Assembly: GCA_036345935.2 (NCBI GenBank)
Contig: JADWOT020000010.1
Location: 6,622,587 to 6,686,586, forward strand
Direction of reading: 5' to 3'
DNA length: 64,000 nt
DNA from: Taenia hydatigena
Lineage: Eukaryota > Platyhelminthes > Cestoda > Cyclophyllidea > Taeniidae
The notes beneath the pieces are model-generated. The model worked only from the letters and a program-made list of their open reading frames with translations, had not been told where the DNA came from and did not search any database. The translations under genes were made by a program, and so were the position numbers. Below are positions 36,886-55,016 of this stretch, in pieces; the first letter of the stretch is position 1; every line of letters starts with the position of its first letter.

Positions 36886-39800
36886 TTAAAAATCCGCATT
36901 ACTGTGGCTGAATCCCTCAATGAACTATAGAAATAATGCACGAGTCATTCATTGAGCTACCCAACCAATCGTCCATCTACCAGTCCAACAACTCATCAAG
37001 AGTGAGATATTCACATTGAAAGAAGCACCAACCTCGTCCTTCTGACGCCCCAGTTGTTTCATAGCCTCCACCTCGATCGCGGAGAGACCGATGAGACGAT
37101 GCAGCAACTCGTCCTCCATATCGGCGTCGAGGATCGCGGTGCCATCGGTGAGACGCACTGTGAGGCTCCATCGTTGGCCATCGTGGTGCTCCAGCTGCGA
37201 TTGTACGCTTATCAACATCCCTCGCACTGAATGGACCTCACTGCCAACGCTACGTCGTTGTTGTCGGTCGTAATAAATGTCCTGCAAAGCGAGTAGAGGA
37301 AACCATAGAGTGGGAGAACTGTTTCTTATGCCTTACGGCCTGCGTGACCACCCTCTCGCCGGCTCTGGACTTGTCTGCCTGTGCCTTCTGTCTGCAAAAT
37401 CCTCGTCTACCCATCCACCTGCTTTCCCGTTTTGGCTCCCATGCCTTCCGTCCTTTGTATCCGTTTACTTCTCCTTCTGTCCAACTGTCTGCTCATTTAT
37501 ATGCCACTCTGTCTCCCTGTCTCTGTCCTATGCCTGCAGTCACACATACCATACATCGCATCTATCAAACATTCTGCCTATATCGCCGTCCCATCCAACT
37601 TGGTCTCAATCAATCACGTAGCCAAAAGTGAAATGACCTCTTGATGATTGCGTGAGCGTACATTCGGCAGGTAACCGAAGCCTCAGCTGCCCTCTAGCTG
37701 TACCCGCCTGCAAATTGTCCACGATTTCACAGAAAAAGAACCCAAGATAGAAAGATTGTAGAAGAGAGCACGGAGTGATAATTTCTGTCTTGCGCTTGAT
37801 TTCAACGCGAAACCGACTTAGGCAATAATGGTTGAAGGCGAAGCAATAACAACTAGAGGCGCGGAGAACGGAAAGTGGTTTTACGCATGAACTATTTATT
37901 TCCTGGCTGAGTTATGGAATTCTCACATCTTCATGGGTAGGTGGAATACCGTGGCGCTTTTAAGTAGATGATCCCTCCAAAATTCGACTTGACAAAAAGC
38001 TCTTTATGTTCAGCGTAAGCGGCTCAGTTGCCACTCGAGATGGTTTCATGAGCAAAATCAAATCGAAGTAAAGTGACTCAGGAAAACTTCTAAAAGGTCA
38101 AGTTGAAGTGAAACAACTTCTTTTCTCGACCAACAGTCAGAATTGAATTATTTAAAGCATTTAAAACCCTACAAGAACCGCTACCAAAAGTATGCGATGA
38201 GGCGAAGGAGAAGGCATAAAATCCGACTCAAAGACCACTTCCAGCATTTGGTATTTACTTGGTGTCCATTGAACCAACTATGGAGCACATTTCGACAATC
38301 CAACTCAAGCTGAAATAGTTTTTCCCTCTGTTTCTCCTAAACACGTCTATTTAAGGGAAATAGCAAATAGTTCAATACCAACCTGCAGGTAAGCGAACTG
38401 CGGCATACGAGATCTAGCCCCCATCGCTGAATGCTGCTGTTGCTGTGGACGGAGAGTCGAAGTGGTACTGAGGAAACGACGGATATCCGATTGAGAGAGT
38501 TGCGCTGAAGGCGGAGCCCTGCTTGATGACGGCTGCGGCCTATCAATCGCGGGGTTCGGAGGAGGCAGACGGGGGCGCTCAAATGATGCTTTGGGGGGAG
38601 AAATAGTGGGAACAGTGGTGCTTTCAACGTCAGATTGAGGAGAGAAATTGATTTCCTCTAATGCGGCATCTACTGCCACCTCAGTGGCATCGGCTCCAGC
38701 TCTAGACTCCTCTTCCTGCCTTGTGGCCGCTCCATTTGTGGTTTCTGGTAAGAAAAGAAGAGGATAATACTGTGAGTCGTCCGAGCCACCTTGAAGCTTT
38801 CGAGTTTATAAAAAGAGCAAATTTTACGAAGTGAAAACTGCGTTTATTTCTCTTCGCTTAAACATGGTTTCCAAAGATAAATTTGTCGGTACAGCTGGAC
38901 CATTAAGGCATGGCTTGAGTCAAATGGCACTCAGCATACCAACTTTTTTTCAAATTCCTCATGTTTGCATTCGTAAATGATTGTGTTATCTTAATCCCTC
39001 TCACGGAAACCCTCTTCTCCCGCAAAAATGGGTTGTGAGTTCTGTGAAGCAACTATCATCGTGAACTGGCAACGGGATCGTCACTTACGTGCACACGTAC
39101 CGTCGCCTGTCTTTCAAGCATTTACACCATTCAACCAACTAGTCAGTTGTCTTGTAACCAACTGTTTGGCCTCTCATTGGTTTAATGTCCCACTACCACG
39201 AGATTGAGTCGAATGCCTCCATTTTTCACAAGAAATTCTGCTCACCACACATAGTTTCATGTACACACTGGCACTATTGGCTAATGTGATTCATTTTCGG
39301 GATGTCTGTTTGGTCCGATCTGGCTCAGACGCGTCATGCATGTCGGCTATTCGTGATGAGGAAAGGAAACACTTGAAATTCACACCTATCACGACTTTTA
39401 CAATAAAACTATAAAGGAAAGACACGTGACAGAATTAGGAATTCCAGTCCAGGTTGTACGTTCGCCTCGCCTCATAGTTGAGACTTCTGATAACTTATCA
39501 TTTGATCAACCCTCTCTCCTTATCAAAAATTTAGTTGATATGAGTGAAGGAATGCATTCTGGCATACGTCCAGTCAAGACAGAAAGGTGTAAAAAAATAT
39601 GCCCTTCCCCTTTCCCTTATGTAAATAGAGACGTGGAACGACCTATCGCAATATTATCCAAAATCCGGTGGACCATTTAGAAAAGGAAGAACGTCAAATA
39701 CTGTCGATTGCTGCAGAAAAGTATTTTAAATTCGAAGAAATTATTAAGCTCCATTGAATTCGGGAGAAAGTGCTGCGCAATTGACACCAGATTTAGCTGG

Positions 39801-42800
39801 TAATCTCAAAATGCACCGCCTGGACACTGACACCTTGATGACTTGTCCAATTAGAATGTGCTAGACACATACAGCTGGCAATTACTCTTTTATCTGTAGG
39901 GTTTAAGGTCATCATTTCTTGAAAAAAAAAGTCATCAAGCAGTATGCTAACAAAACCAAACATAACATAAAGCGCCCATTGCTTGGCCTTTAAACCAGAC
40001 TGTTTTATGGATGTGAGCAATAATACCAGCTGGTCTTTCTTTCATAAATTGACAAGCGGTAATGTGAGACTGCACTTTGAAGAAATGAAAAGGAATGCGG
40101 ATGCCCGCACGACCTTAGGAAGATTTAGCAAGGCAAGAAAGTGGATACTTTCCCACGGTGAAGGCATAAAAGAGAAGGGAATTGCTTTGCATGAAAAGGC
40201 TTTTAAAGAGGGACAAATTGTGATTCGTGATAGACGTTTTATCTTACTCTACGCAATAAAAAAGACGTCTGATGCGAGTAGATAAGAAACATGCGTTGCA
40301 ATTAGCCTGGCATTATTTTTCTCCCATAATTCGGCCTATGAGAGGTTGGCACGGAGATAAATGTAAACTCTCGTAGCCTAATGGTTCTTTCCCACATTGA
40401 TGACAACGCTACTTTCCTGATCATATAACCTGTAAACTTTTCTTTGGCAATAAAGAATGACATCGGAAACGGAGGAGGTTTACAACCCACAGCCATCGGT
40501 ATATGACGAATTCTTCAGCAATGCGACAAAAAAGAATTTATTTGCCTTGCCAACGAGCGCTTTATAACTTTTTACTATCTGGCGAGTCCACTCCCGGTAA
40601 TTTAGAAGTCAACCGAGGGCAAAGAAAGAGTTTTCAGGGAGACGCTAAATGCTGTGTAAATGTGTGTACATGTCAGGAGGGTAAAATTATCTCCATCCAC
40701 ACAAGTATTCAGTTTAGAGACGGTTATAGTCGGTTATGGGCCTACAACTAACGCGACAGATGCAGAGCCCTGTGGACGTCAAGCCGGTTACAAATATGGC
40801 CACTGAATATGAAGAAACGCCTATAAATGAATCACGTAGACAGAAACTTCGCAACGGGACATGCTGCGTAAGAGCTGAAAAGGCACGTGCTGGCGGTTGT
40901 TTGGTCCATCACGCTAAGGAGGATAGTGATGTTCTGCAAAATCACGAGGAACGACTACATGCATTACTGGTTTTAAACAAACTGCCGAAATAATTGTGGA
41001 ATTGCTTAATCTTCCTTGTATCATCATAAATTCACCAGCTATTTATAGAAAATTCTCAGTGAGTAAGGTCAGCACAAAAAACCTTCCAACAAAATCACAT
41101 TGTTGCCATTCGCTGAGAAAAAATTACGGCGATCATAGAAGCCGGCTGTCAAAAAGCAAGATTATTGTGTTTGCTTTAATGGTGCTACTTACAAAGATTA
41201 CAGTAGCACTTCCACCATCTAGAAAATGGAAGATACGCGGGGCAGTGAATGCAGCGTTCCAGTTGGGATAAAGTCATCGGAAAGATGGCAAAATTGAAGA
41301 TGAAATCAAGGCATCTATTAGCACAATAAGGCATCGGAAGTGAGACTTAGCAAAAGATTAACTTGATAGGATCGAACCCATGGAAATCTGCAGGACGCAG
41401 AAATATTGGCAGCATCGACAGTGCTGCCAAGTCATTGTATTACCTTCAAACCTCCCTCACAGTGGAATTTTCCTCACTCGAAACTCACTTTTCTGAGCAC
41501 TGGAGAAGAGTAATAACAAAAAATAACGACAGATATGCAACCAAATGCTTGATTTACATATGCGCACAATTGCGCAGATCTGATCGGTCGCCTACAGAGT
41601 CAGTCTCCAAGGTGATAGCGCAGTCCTGACGATGTACATTCGTTGCAAAACTGTTACACTAACGGTGGAAATCAACAGAAGGAGGGTTTTGGTACTTGAT
41701 GTTGTGTTTACAATAAACTGCGAGGTGCAGAGACCAATGGAAAGTACAATTTCCAATTGTGTTTATTCCTATGCACATTTCCTTACTACAGTTACACAGA
41801 TGTCTTCCAGCTCTTTTAGCCAGTACCTACACAACACTGACGCGTCAGGATCATTGCAGGACAGCTTGCCTGCATTCATCATTTCCACGCTACAGGTGGC
41901 GCGTGGATTGGGCATTCAAGATCAGGTGGGTGATTAGTTATTTACGAAAACGACTCACGGCTGTGCTGTGGACTGGCAGCAGATCCATCACGATCATAAT
42001 CGTCACTGGCAAGTGCACAATCGCCTTTGAAGTGTTCACTCCTTCAAAATGTCCTACTACCGATGGTTGGCGCTTGAAGTCATCTGTCTGTTACTCCATC
42101 TTGAGCAGCGGTATCTAGACAGGCCTCACACGACACATCAGCGTGCCATTTTATGGGATACGGCATAAACCTCTCTCAAAATTGGTGGTGCTTTAATGGA
42201 GTTCTCAAGACTCACCACGACTGTTCCCACCATAACCTTCGGAATTTCCCACTATTTCATCAAGGAGGCTCTCTGCCTTTTACTTCCCCTCCCACCCTTC
42301 ATTCAAGTAGAACTCAATCCCCAAAACATGCAACACGATGGAGAGCTCCCTGATGCTTTTTATCCCTCGAGGAGATTGACTTCTGAGTTGATTAATTGGT
42401 TAAGCACACAAAAAAAGTCCTGGAAACAAACTAGACAAAAATAAATTGTTATGATCATACGAAATCACCACTGGCTGGGAAATGCAAATTGGAGCCCTGG
42501 CGCCCTTTACTAGGTTCGTGTAAGTCAACATCGAAGGTATGGGAGAAAAACAAAGTCGACGGGTAAACAAGCCCAATCCACAGACCGGACATCAAACTGC
42601 GTAAAGGAGAAACAAATTTGATCGGAATCTCCACAACGTTACTACCAACTTAGCAGTTGAATGAATGGGAGTTGCTTCCAGGCAAAGGCGTCGACAAAGG
42701 CGAGTGGCTTATGGAATGAGGCGCACCAATGGGCGTCAGGCGGCGCCCGAGGCACGGTTAGCAAATGCACCGCTTCAAAGTGTTTCTTGAAAAGACCGAA

Positions 42801-45800
42801 GTAAAAAGTCTGCTTATGTCTTTGGAGCGAATTTAATTAGTAAAAGTGGGACTTAAGTTGGAAATTCAAGTAATATACTAATTATTTTGGGCGAAAATTA
42901 ATTGGCTTTTACCAGTTCCAACACTGCTGAAAGGCGGCTTCCCTCATGCTAGCTGAGTTAACAGTCCTTAGGCTCTTTTGAACACCTAGGATGCATAAGG
43001 CTGGGAAACACGAATAACACAACAGGAGGAAAGCAACTATTGCAGGAATTCACAAGAGAAGAGAAGAGCTATAAAAGCTGCAGTGAATGATTCGTAAACC
43101 ATACTCCGTGGAATAGCTGGGTGATGGAAAAGTGATGTGAAAGGAATGGTTGAGATACTTCTAAACTGGCGTGCCTTGTGATAACTCTATTGAAAAAGAA
43201 ACCACAAACGCTTGCCTTCTCCAACAGCGGCGGCCGCCAGGCTCTCGAAGTCCTCCACTGCTGACGCCAGCATAAGATCATCCTCATCAAAAAGGTCTGC
43301 TTCTTCTCTCTCCTCGCCCTCGGCATTTCGTTCTGGAAGTTGAGGAGCGACGTCAGTGGTGTTGGTGGTCATATTACCATTTGTGTTATTGGTGTTAGCC
43401 TCGGTGATGGAAGTGGGGAGATGCCGTTGACCAGGAAACCACTCTGGAGGATTGTCTGGTGGAAGGTTGAGCTTCATTAAAAGCTCACGCTGCAGAAGCG
43501 TTTCCATCCTCCTCTCACCATTTTCGGCAGACTCAACCTGAAGGCAATTGTGAGGAGGGGAAGAGCTTCAGTCTATGGATACCGGTGCGGTTGAGAAAAC
43601 TTTCTACTCTGCTACTGAGCCATTATTCGGAAGGAATCGCAGCCCTACCGTAAGCAGGAAAACCATAAATGCATTAGATGATAGAATAAATTCAGCGTCA
43701 CTTATTCCCAACTCGATGATGAGCATCCAAATAGACGACCCAGAATGATGCTGCCCAAGATTAGGAAAACAAACCACATCAACGACCATATTTTAAGGTC
43801 ATCCAACACGCTAGCAATGGCAAAAGGCTTCTGTTTGAAATATATTATTCCTTGAAGCAGATGATGTTACGATCTGTCATTCATTAACAATGGAGCGCGA
43901 GTTTACTACTCATTCCAATGTCGTCGAGCAGAACAACCTCTCACCCTGTATCAACTTCACTTTCTGACTACCCATTCCATGCCATTCCACTTTGTGGTAT
44001 CTAATGTCGTTGTCAACAGGAAATGACAGTCATTGCCAAAAGCGATACCGTCGAAGAAGCAGTATCTTCTTCCCTTCCTTCCTTCCTTCCATCCTCCAAG
44101 TATGGCGTAGAATCCTCATATCGGTGAATTCTGAGCTCTGAGACCTTGAATGAGCGCCTTCTATCCACCGACTCGCTGGGCCTAGCTGTTTCTTAGGAAG
44201 GAGACAGCGACGGCGACGAGATTTGTCTAGCACAGAGCTCTGTACCCATGATATTTGGGCTTCAATGAGTGCAATGCACCACGCACACTCAGGAAGGGTC
44301 CGATTTTCGGTGAATGAAGTGGTGCATGCCTTGAAAGTGAGCGATGGACAGTGAGTGGATTGTTTGGTGATAAGTCCTGGTATGTTTGTTAGCCCAAATA
44401 TTGCTGCACTTCGAAAGCCATTTGGCAGTCAGCCAGCCATCCAGCCAGCAAATAACCCAAAAGGCACGGCGCGGTTTTACAAAGTGCCCGTAAAATAGGT
44501 GTGGAACAAATCAATGGTCCCGCAATTCTGCTACCAAAAGGTGTTTGTCCATGTAACTTGGGCGAAACCCTTTTTGTCCAACCTCCACCGCGACTTTCTC
44601 TTCTTCCAGGCGATGCGCGTACAAATCAATTGCCTCCCTATCACTCATCCAGGTCATGTCAAACATCCTGCTAATGAAAGTTTCAAGCTCCTGACACGTT
44701 AAGCTTCTGGTACTTCCCCTCGAGGTTATGCATTTTCCATCCAACTGGTCAAACTATCACCAGGTCCAACTGAAAGTTGCATATCGACGATAGTTTGGAC
44801 ATGTGAACAAAGAAGTGCATTTTGCAAGTCCCTCTGAATATCAACAAATCATTGATATGCAATTTTCGAACAAATTTCCCATCAGAAGCTGTTTTCCGCC
44901 TACTTAAAAACAATAGATAGCGTTACCTCCTAAAAGTACAGAGACAAAACTATTGGGGAACTCAGCCCCTCTCAAAATGTGTGCAAAATAGGACAATTTC
45001 GTAGATAACACTATCACTTAGATAAATACCGAGTAGCGGTGGATGGATATGAGATGAATAGAAGCGAGGACATGACTTGAAATCAATCTGCATAGAAGAC
45101 TCACCTCCCCGCCCAGAAAGCGGCACTGAGAATTTGGTGACTGTGCCGTGACGGCAGGATTGGAGATAGTTCCATTGGGAAGAAGTAAGACTCCCTTACG
45201 TAATTTCAGTGGGCCTTTCAGTTTCACCTTGGCACCAATCTGGAACCACTCCTCTGGAGACGTCGCTGTCGTCGAATACACGGATCCCACCTCCACGGCT
45301 TTGATTGTACGCACACCATCCGTGAGATGAAGTGCATAGGTCGGGGTGTTGGCATTTTGTGGATAGATCGGACGGTTCGATGAGGGAGAGGAGGACTGGG
45401 TGGCTACAAGAATTTCAAAATGGAGCACGAAATACATAGCTATGGAGTCGAAAAATGAGAAGTTGATAGGAGGTGAGATTTATAAATACTCAACGTTCAC
45501 AACTTCGAGGCATTCAAAAAGGGACATCAAAAGGGGCTTCAAAAGAACTAAAAGCGCAACTACTGTTAGTTGAGGATTTCAGGCATTTAACAGTGTCACC
45601 AAAATGATCCACCCACTACATGCTGCTTGCTTTCAAGGCAAGCATCACGTCACCCACCCAAAACCGAGCGCGCCCCAAGTGTGTGTGTGCTACGCGGCAC
45701 ACCGGTTAAGGATCCAAAAACAACTGAAACTAAGATCCAGCTGCCACAATCAAACTCAATACAACTGAGAGTCGTGCATGACAAACGTTATCGTCGTCAA

Positions 45801-48800
45801 ATTCTTCGGTATGAGAAACAGCTGCGGGTTAGCTGGTGTGTGGGAGGAAAGTCCTACCTCCTTGGTCCTACAAGACAACGCAAGGCCCAAGATTTCAAAA
45901 CCTGCCAGTGGGAAGACCTCATATCACACCCGGAGATAAAAGGCAGATAATGACCCCCTCTCCTCATCCTTTCTGCTTCTCTGACTGCATCCCTTTTAGA
46001 ACAACAGCATCAGACTATCACATGATCATGTGGGAAGTAGAGTGACATGGAACGACGAGTTGAGAAACAAAGGTGGGATGGAATTAGAGACGATTGATGC
46101 AAGGTTTTTTTAGTTCCAGAGGCAAGCAACGATTCACAACGGTAGCAAACTCTTGTCTTAATGGGATTGGATGGCGGATCGCAACACTAACTACTTCAAA
46201 TAATAATAAACTTGAGGAAACTTTTTGCGCTTATTCAAGGAGAAAACCGTATTGTTCACATAACAGACCAAATATGAACGAGAATCACTTCAATTTTCCA
46301 CCAAAAGTGTGTGCCGCGATGGAGATACGACCGAATACACCTAAGTGAATGACGGTCGATGAGCATTACGAAAATAAAATAAGGCAGCTTTTTAAATAGC
46401 AACCGGTGGATTCTCCAAATCGGCCTCAAAAATTAAGCATTCCATCCGACTACGTGTCGAAGCCGCGGGAGGGTGAAGCCTTCAATGAAATTCAAATTTG
46501 AAATTTCAAACTCGAAATGGCAGCGTCTGGTGTTAGAAGCGCCAGAAAATGTCAAATAATGAATGCGGTACAATTCCTGTTGTAGGATGTGTAATCTAAG
46601 AAGTCATAAACTGACAAGCCTTTAGTTTAAACCAACTTTATAACTGAGCAGCCGAACCCTGGTTCCCCATAAACCTGGATAACTCGGAGAACTTCATACT
46701 ACTCTGCTACTTAGCCTTCTTAATCGAGGAATCTGAAACCAAAAGTAGAAGGGAGGTATGACGAAACTACTACATGTGTAGATGCGAAATCAACCTAACA
46801 CCTACACTGATGCTGTGTAGATTCAGCATTTATGTCACGTACCACAAAATACATAAATACATCAGTAAAGTCGTTAGTCTCTGGAATCAGACCATCTGGT
46901 CACGTTCGGAGCTTCCAGACCTTTCAGGGGATTAATAAACAAGCCCCTTCCAAGCTGACATGACGCATTACGGCCGTACGGAGGCCTCGGAGCCGCAGCA
47001 GGACAACGTGGAATCAAAAAAAAAAACAAATATTTAGTTGCATTAAACGCATAATTTTACTATTATCAGTCAACCGATCTTTCACAATTTCGAATTTTAC
47101 GCGGCCTGTCCATTAGCTCTGAGTAGGCGTCTACGGGAGTCAGATTCTGAAATGCATGCAAATAGAGGACCGAGGGATAACTCACCGGCGCTTCAGAAAT
47201 GCCAAATTTCAACTTTAGGGAATCGCCACCAGAGACGCAGCATGAAGGCAAGATTTGTTTGCTTTTGGACCACAAAAAAATGTACTTGTTCTCGTGTCAG
47301 GAGCACAATCCGACGAGTATTTTTAGCACCACCAATCTATTTATTGCAAGTGATATGGTGCAACCCACCATATGCGTCAGGTGTGTATCTCAATCGTCAT
47401 CCAACCCAAACACACGCACGCAGGGAGGTTGATAGTCACATCACGAAATGCAAACAATTTCCGTTGAGACAATGCGAACAAAGTCGAATTGGACTTTTCA
47501 ATGAGAGGTAAAAGGCACGGCGGAGACATCACCTCAAACAAATCAAATGGGGTGGTCGCAGCCCACGTTGAGATGTCACGTTCCAGCCGGGGGCGAGACC
47601 CCGGGATGAGTCATTTTGGGGAACTGAGTCGCCGATATCCGGGTAGATGACCTAAAATGGCGGCGGTTGATACTGGCTGAGTCGTAGCGTGACTGCCATG
47701 GCACGAGGTTTACGACCTTTTCCGGAGTAGTGGATAACGTGGAGCAACGTCGAATGATATCATCGGAAAACTCGGGTTTGGATCACGCAATCTAGCACAG
47801 CACTAACCGTTTATCAAACAAGAACCGGGAAAATGCATGAGACCGCATAGCTAAAAGGACGCATTGTGACGCTTCTTGTTAACGTAATGAAATTAGGGCG
47901 CGGTTAAATAGCTTGTGATTAAGCAAAACGAATCGGGTAAATCAAGGGACTTCCCGCCTCTCAACTGACTCATGAGACGACATTTGACCCTTTGCGAGGT
48001 TTGATGAGAAAAATTCCAGACCATTATCACTCCACATGCTGTTGAAATGTCCTGAGACATTTAAGACGAGAGGGAAACTCGAAAGACTGTGCTGTTTAGC
48101 AGGCAAGCTCAGGACGCTCCGTCGTAATTATCCACATGTTTCGCCTATGCTTTCATTAGCCCCAATCAAATTCCCCATGGGAAAAAAGTGATAAAGTAAA
48201 TGAAATACCTCTCCAGTAAAAGATTTGGTGAGCGTGTACTCGGCTACTTTATGAGGTAGTTTGAAGCGCAAATTGTGGAAAAGTTAGCAATTGGTTCTTG
48301 TTTAGGAGTACATAGCCTCGGCCATTGCCTCGAGACATCAAACAATGAGGGGCTCAGGGACAGGTGTGTCGCTAACTGCCTCAGGTGCTTGTCGTGGTGT
48401 GTGTCAAGTTCATGTGATACCAACAACACCGCACAGACAGCTTGAAATAGGGCCTATTGCAGTTATTCCAACAGTGTTACATTATGAAGTGGAATGGTAA
48501 CGATGGTAGTGAGTCATCCTCGCATCACGAGGGCGATGACCTAAAAGCAATTGGGTGGGGAAAGAGAGGCCAAACTAGCCGCACCATTGAACCATCAAAC
48601 GGGAAGTCGAAAGCACGAAGGAGAGAAAAAGCTGAACGAGCCAGAAGAAGTGTTTGAGACTGGGAAAAAAAAACTTGTTGTGGGGAGATGAGCAGAGTTG
48701 AGGATAGGTGAATCAGGCCAAGCAGGACGATTGCTATGCCTTGTTAATCAAGAAGCGGTATGGGAACCCAGCCTACACCTATTTCTTGCAAGATGTGAAA

Positions 48801-49690
48801 CAAATAAAAACACAATCCTTAAGCAACCAGTCATTAAACGCCTTTTTCATCATGGGTTAATCGAATTCCGTCGCCTCAACCTTGTCAAGCTGACGAAACG
48901 ACTTTAATTTAATGGCGATTAAGGAGCATCATATGCTCGAAGACTTATTCGGTTCCCAGGCTTTATGGATAAGAAAATACGCCTTCGTGTAGTCGTTGCG
49001 CGATCAAGGAGCTATAAGTGCAATTTTATAGTACATCGCAGCATGCTCAAGCAATTGTATCTGACTTGTTGAAGAGTGGACACTTGGAAAGAATATGCAG
49101 AAATGAGTAAATCAGCACTAGAACTCTACTTAAAATGGAACGCTTGGGGCGATAGAAATAGGAATGATTATATGACATTTAAACTTTAAAAGGAAATTAC
49201 GCACCGACATTCGAGAGTTGAAGTAACGGATCAATGGAGGCCTCCTCGGCGTCATCATTCAACTCCCTATCAATCTCCAAATCGGGTAAATTCTTGCTCA
49301 AATTGCCTTCCAATCTTCGCAATTGGCCGTAATACGATTCACCAATCTTTATCAAGGCACTGATCTACAAAACAGTTGGAAAGGAGGAAAAATTTTAGAT
49401 TATAAGTTTAATATTCTCACCTGGAGACACAATTCGCCCTCCAGCAGAAGTGTTTCTTGCATCACAGCCTCCTGATCGGGCAAAATAGGGCATTCAAATT
49501 GGGTGAAATCGGAGTGAAGCCATTGCTGATAGACGGCCTCCTTCAACTGTTGAAATGTCATCTGGACATCCGATTGCTCGGACAACCACTCCAGACAAGC
49601 CTCCAGCCATCCCTCAGGCACAATAACCGCCTCAGATTCCATCCAACCCCGCAACGATTCAATTTCGCCTGGGGACAGTACACCTGGCAT
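36886..49690 (-). CDS. RMI1: RecQ-mediated genome instability protein 1
   Basis: RMI1 is the OB-fold scaffold of the BLM-TOP3A-RMI dissolvasome, which resolves double Holliday junctions without crossover. I rebuild seven phase-compatible exons: 49690-49421, 49364-49205, 45403-45105, 43537-43210, 38744-38383, 37281-37033 and, tentatively, 36924-36886, for ~568 residues (human ~625). Residues 1-90 give the N-terminal helical part (VPEGWLEACLEWL, LKEAVYQQWLHSDF). Residues ~85-245 form the first OB fold (ALHLTDGVRTIKAVEV, KGVLLLPNG, FLGGE), with a long insert where the TOP3A-regulating loop sits. Exons 4-5 are a polar linker. From ~residue 465 comes the C-terminal OB fold (MPQFAYLQ, WSLTVRLTDGTAILDADM, RLIGLSAIEVEAMKQLG), which in other animals binds RMI2. 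The last exon is the weakest call. Introns run from 56 bp to 4.5 kb. Confidence 0.88.
38745..43209 (-). other. RMI1 intron 4 (4.5 kb)
   Basis: The largest intron of RMI1. On the opposite (plus) strand from ~39426 to 42440 it carries a succession of 60-119-codon frames, for example 39983-40285 and 41759-42118. None has a motif I recognise, and they change frame repeatedly. A decayed mobile element is possible; chance is equally so. Confidence 0.5.
45404..49204 (-). other. RMI1 intron 2 (3.8 kb)
   Basis: This intron splits the first OB fold, inside the insert region. It contains only AT-leaning sequence and short frames on both strands (for example 45627-45950 + and 47152-47511 +) without recognisable domains. 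No nested gene is supported. Confidence 0.55.
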
Positions 49691-49699
49691 TGGATATCA

Positions 49700-49703
49700 A
49701 CTG
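49700..49703 (-). promoter_or_regulatory. Splice acceptor 10 nt before the RMI1 start
   Basis: On the minus strand, TCTGCATTTCCAG precedes the leader TTGATATCC and the ATG at 49690. It is a good acceptor with a pyrimidine-rich lead-in and leaves a 10-nt leader, so it could receive a spliced leader or close a cis-spliced 5' UTR intron. No upstream donor was identified. Confidence 0.4.
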
Positions 49704-50454
49704 GAAATGCAGACGTAACAAACCTGCTGCTTAAGTTTTCATGGAAAAAATTACCCAAATACCCTTGATGTCAAGGGACCCAACTACAATAACAAACAAC
49801 CATGGCGTGATTCCTGTTTTTGTCATGAATCAAGCCCATGACCTTGACTGCCGCTGTCTTAACATCAGTTTTAAGCATGTTATGCCTTGGCTACTCAGCA
49901 CCGCAGCTTTGGTGGCCAGTTAATCGACAAGTCAAAAGTGATTAACAAGACCACAAGGAAAAGGAAGTACAAAGGACTGCGGTCCGGGCAGCTCCTAACC
50001 TAGACTCTGTCACCCCAACTCGGCCTTTGCGGGACAAAACGGCCAAATCGAAATAGATTGACCTGATTGTTACGAGCGCGCCAAGCTCGTCATTATATGC
50101 GTAAGCCGCACCAAAACTGGGTGAGTAGAAGTTTCTACACTACAACGTTAATAACATTCCCAGGGAGTGGAACCCCCGTCAATTATTAGCACAAGCATTC
50201 CCACAAATGAGGAGAACAAGAAGACAACAGAGAAGCACAAGCTGGCTAAAAAATTGACATTTATTTTACCAATTTTCAATGCATAAGAATTAAGACGAAG
50301 ATGCCGTTAACATTTATGTACATTTTGCAATATCATCAAGAATGTAAAGACGGTTAGAGAGACCACATGAATATCTAATCCCTCAGGTGTAAGAGTGATG
50401 TCGATGAAAGTACAGTAAACGAGTAAGAATCACATAGCCGCTCAATCAGTGCAT
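49704..50454. other. ATG8-RMI1 intergenic region
   Basis: About 750 bp between the ATG8 stop codon and the RMI1 leader. It holds the ATG8 3' UTR with a poly(A) signal at 50260-50265 and no additional gene. Short plus frames at 49457-49768 are antisense shadows of RMI1 exon 1. Confidence 0.6.
50260..50265 (-). terminator. Poly(A) signal AATAAA for ATG8
   Basis: Minus-strand AATAAA lies 190 nt downstream of the ATG8 stop codon, in an AT-rich context. It is the only perfect signal I see between the two genes. Confidence 0.55.

Positions 50455-55016
<4,562 letters not shown>

Noticed and set aside
37277..37644. Plus-strand ORFs rich in Ser, Pro, Leu and Cys
   Set aside because: They are antisense to RMI1 exon 6 and its CT-rich intron; composition follows the pyrimidine-rich sequence.
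41360..41450. Possible minus-strand tRNA, from a GGGTTCGATCC B-box-like match
   Set aside because: No matching A box or cloverleaf could be built at the right distance.
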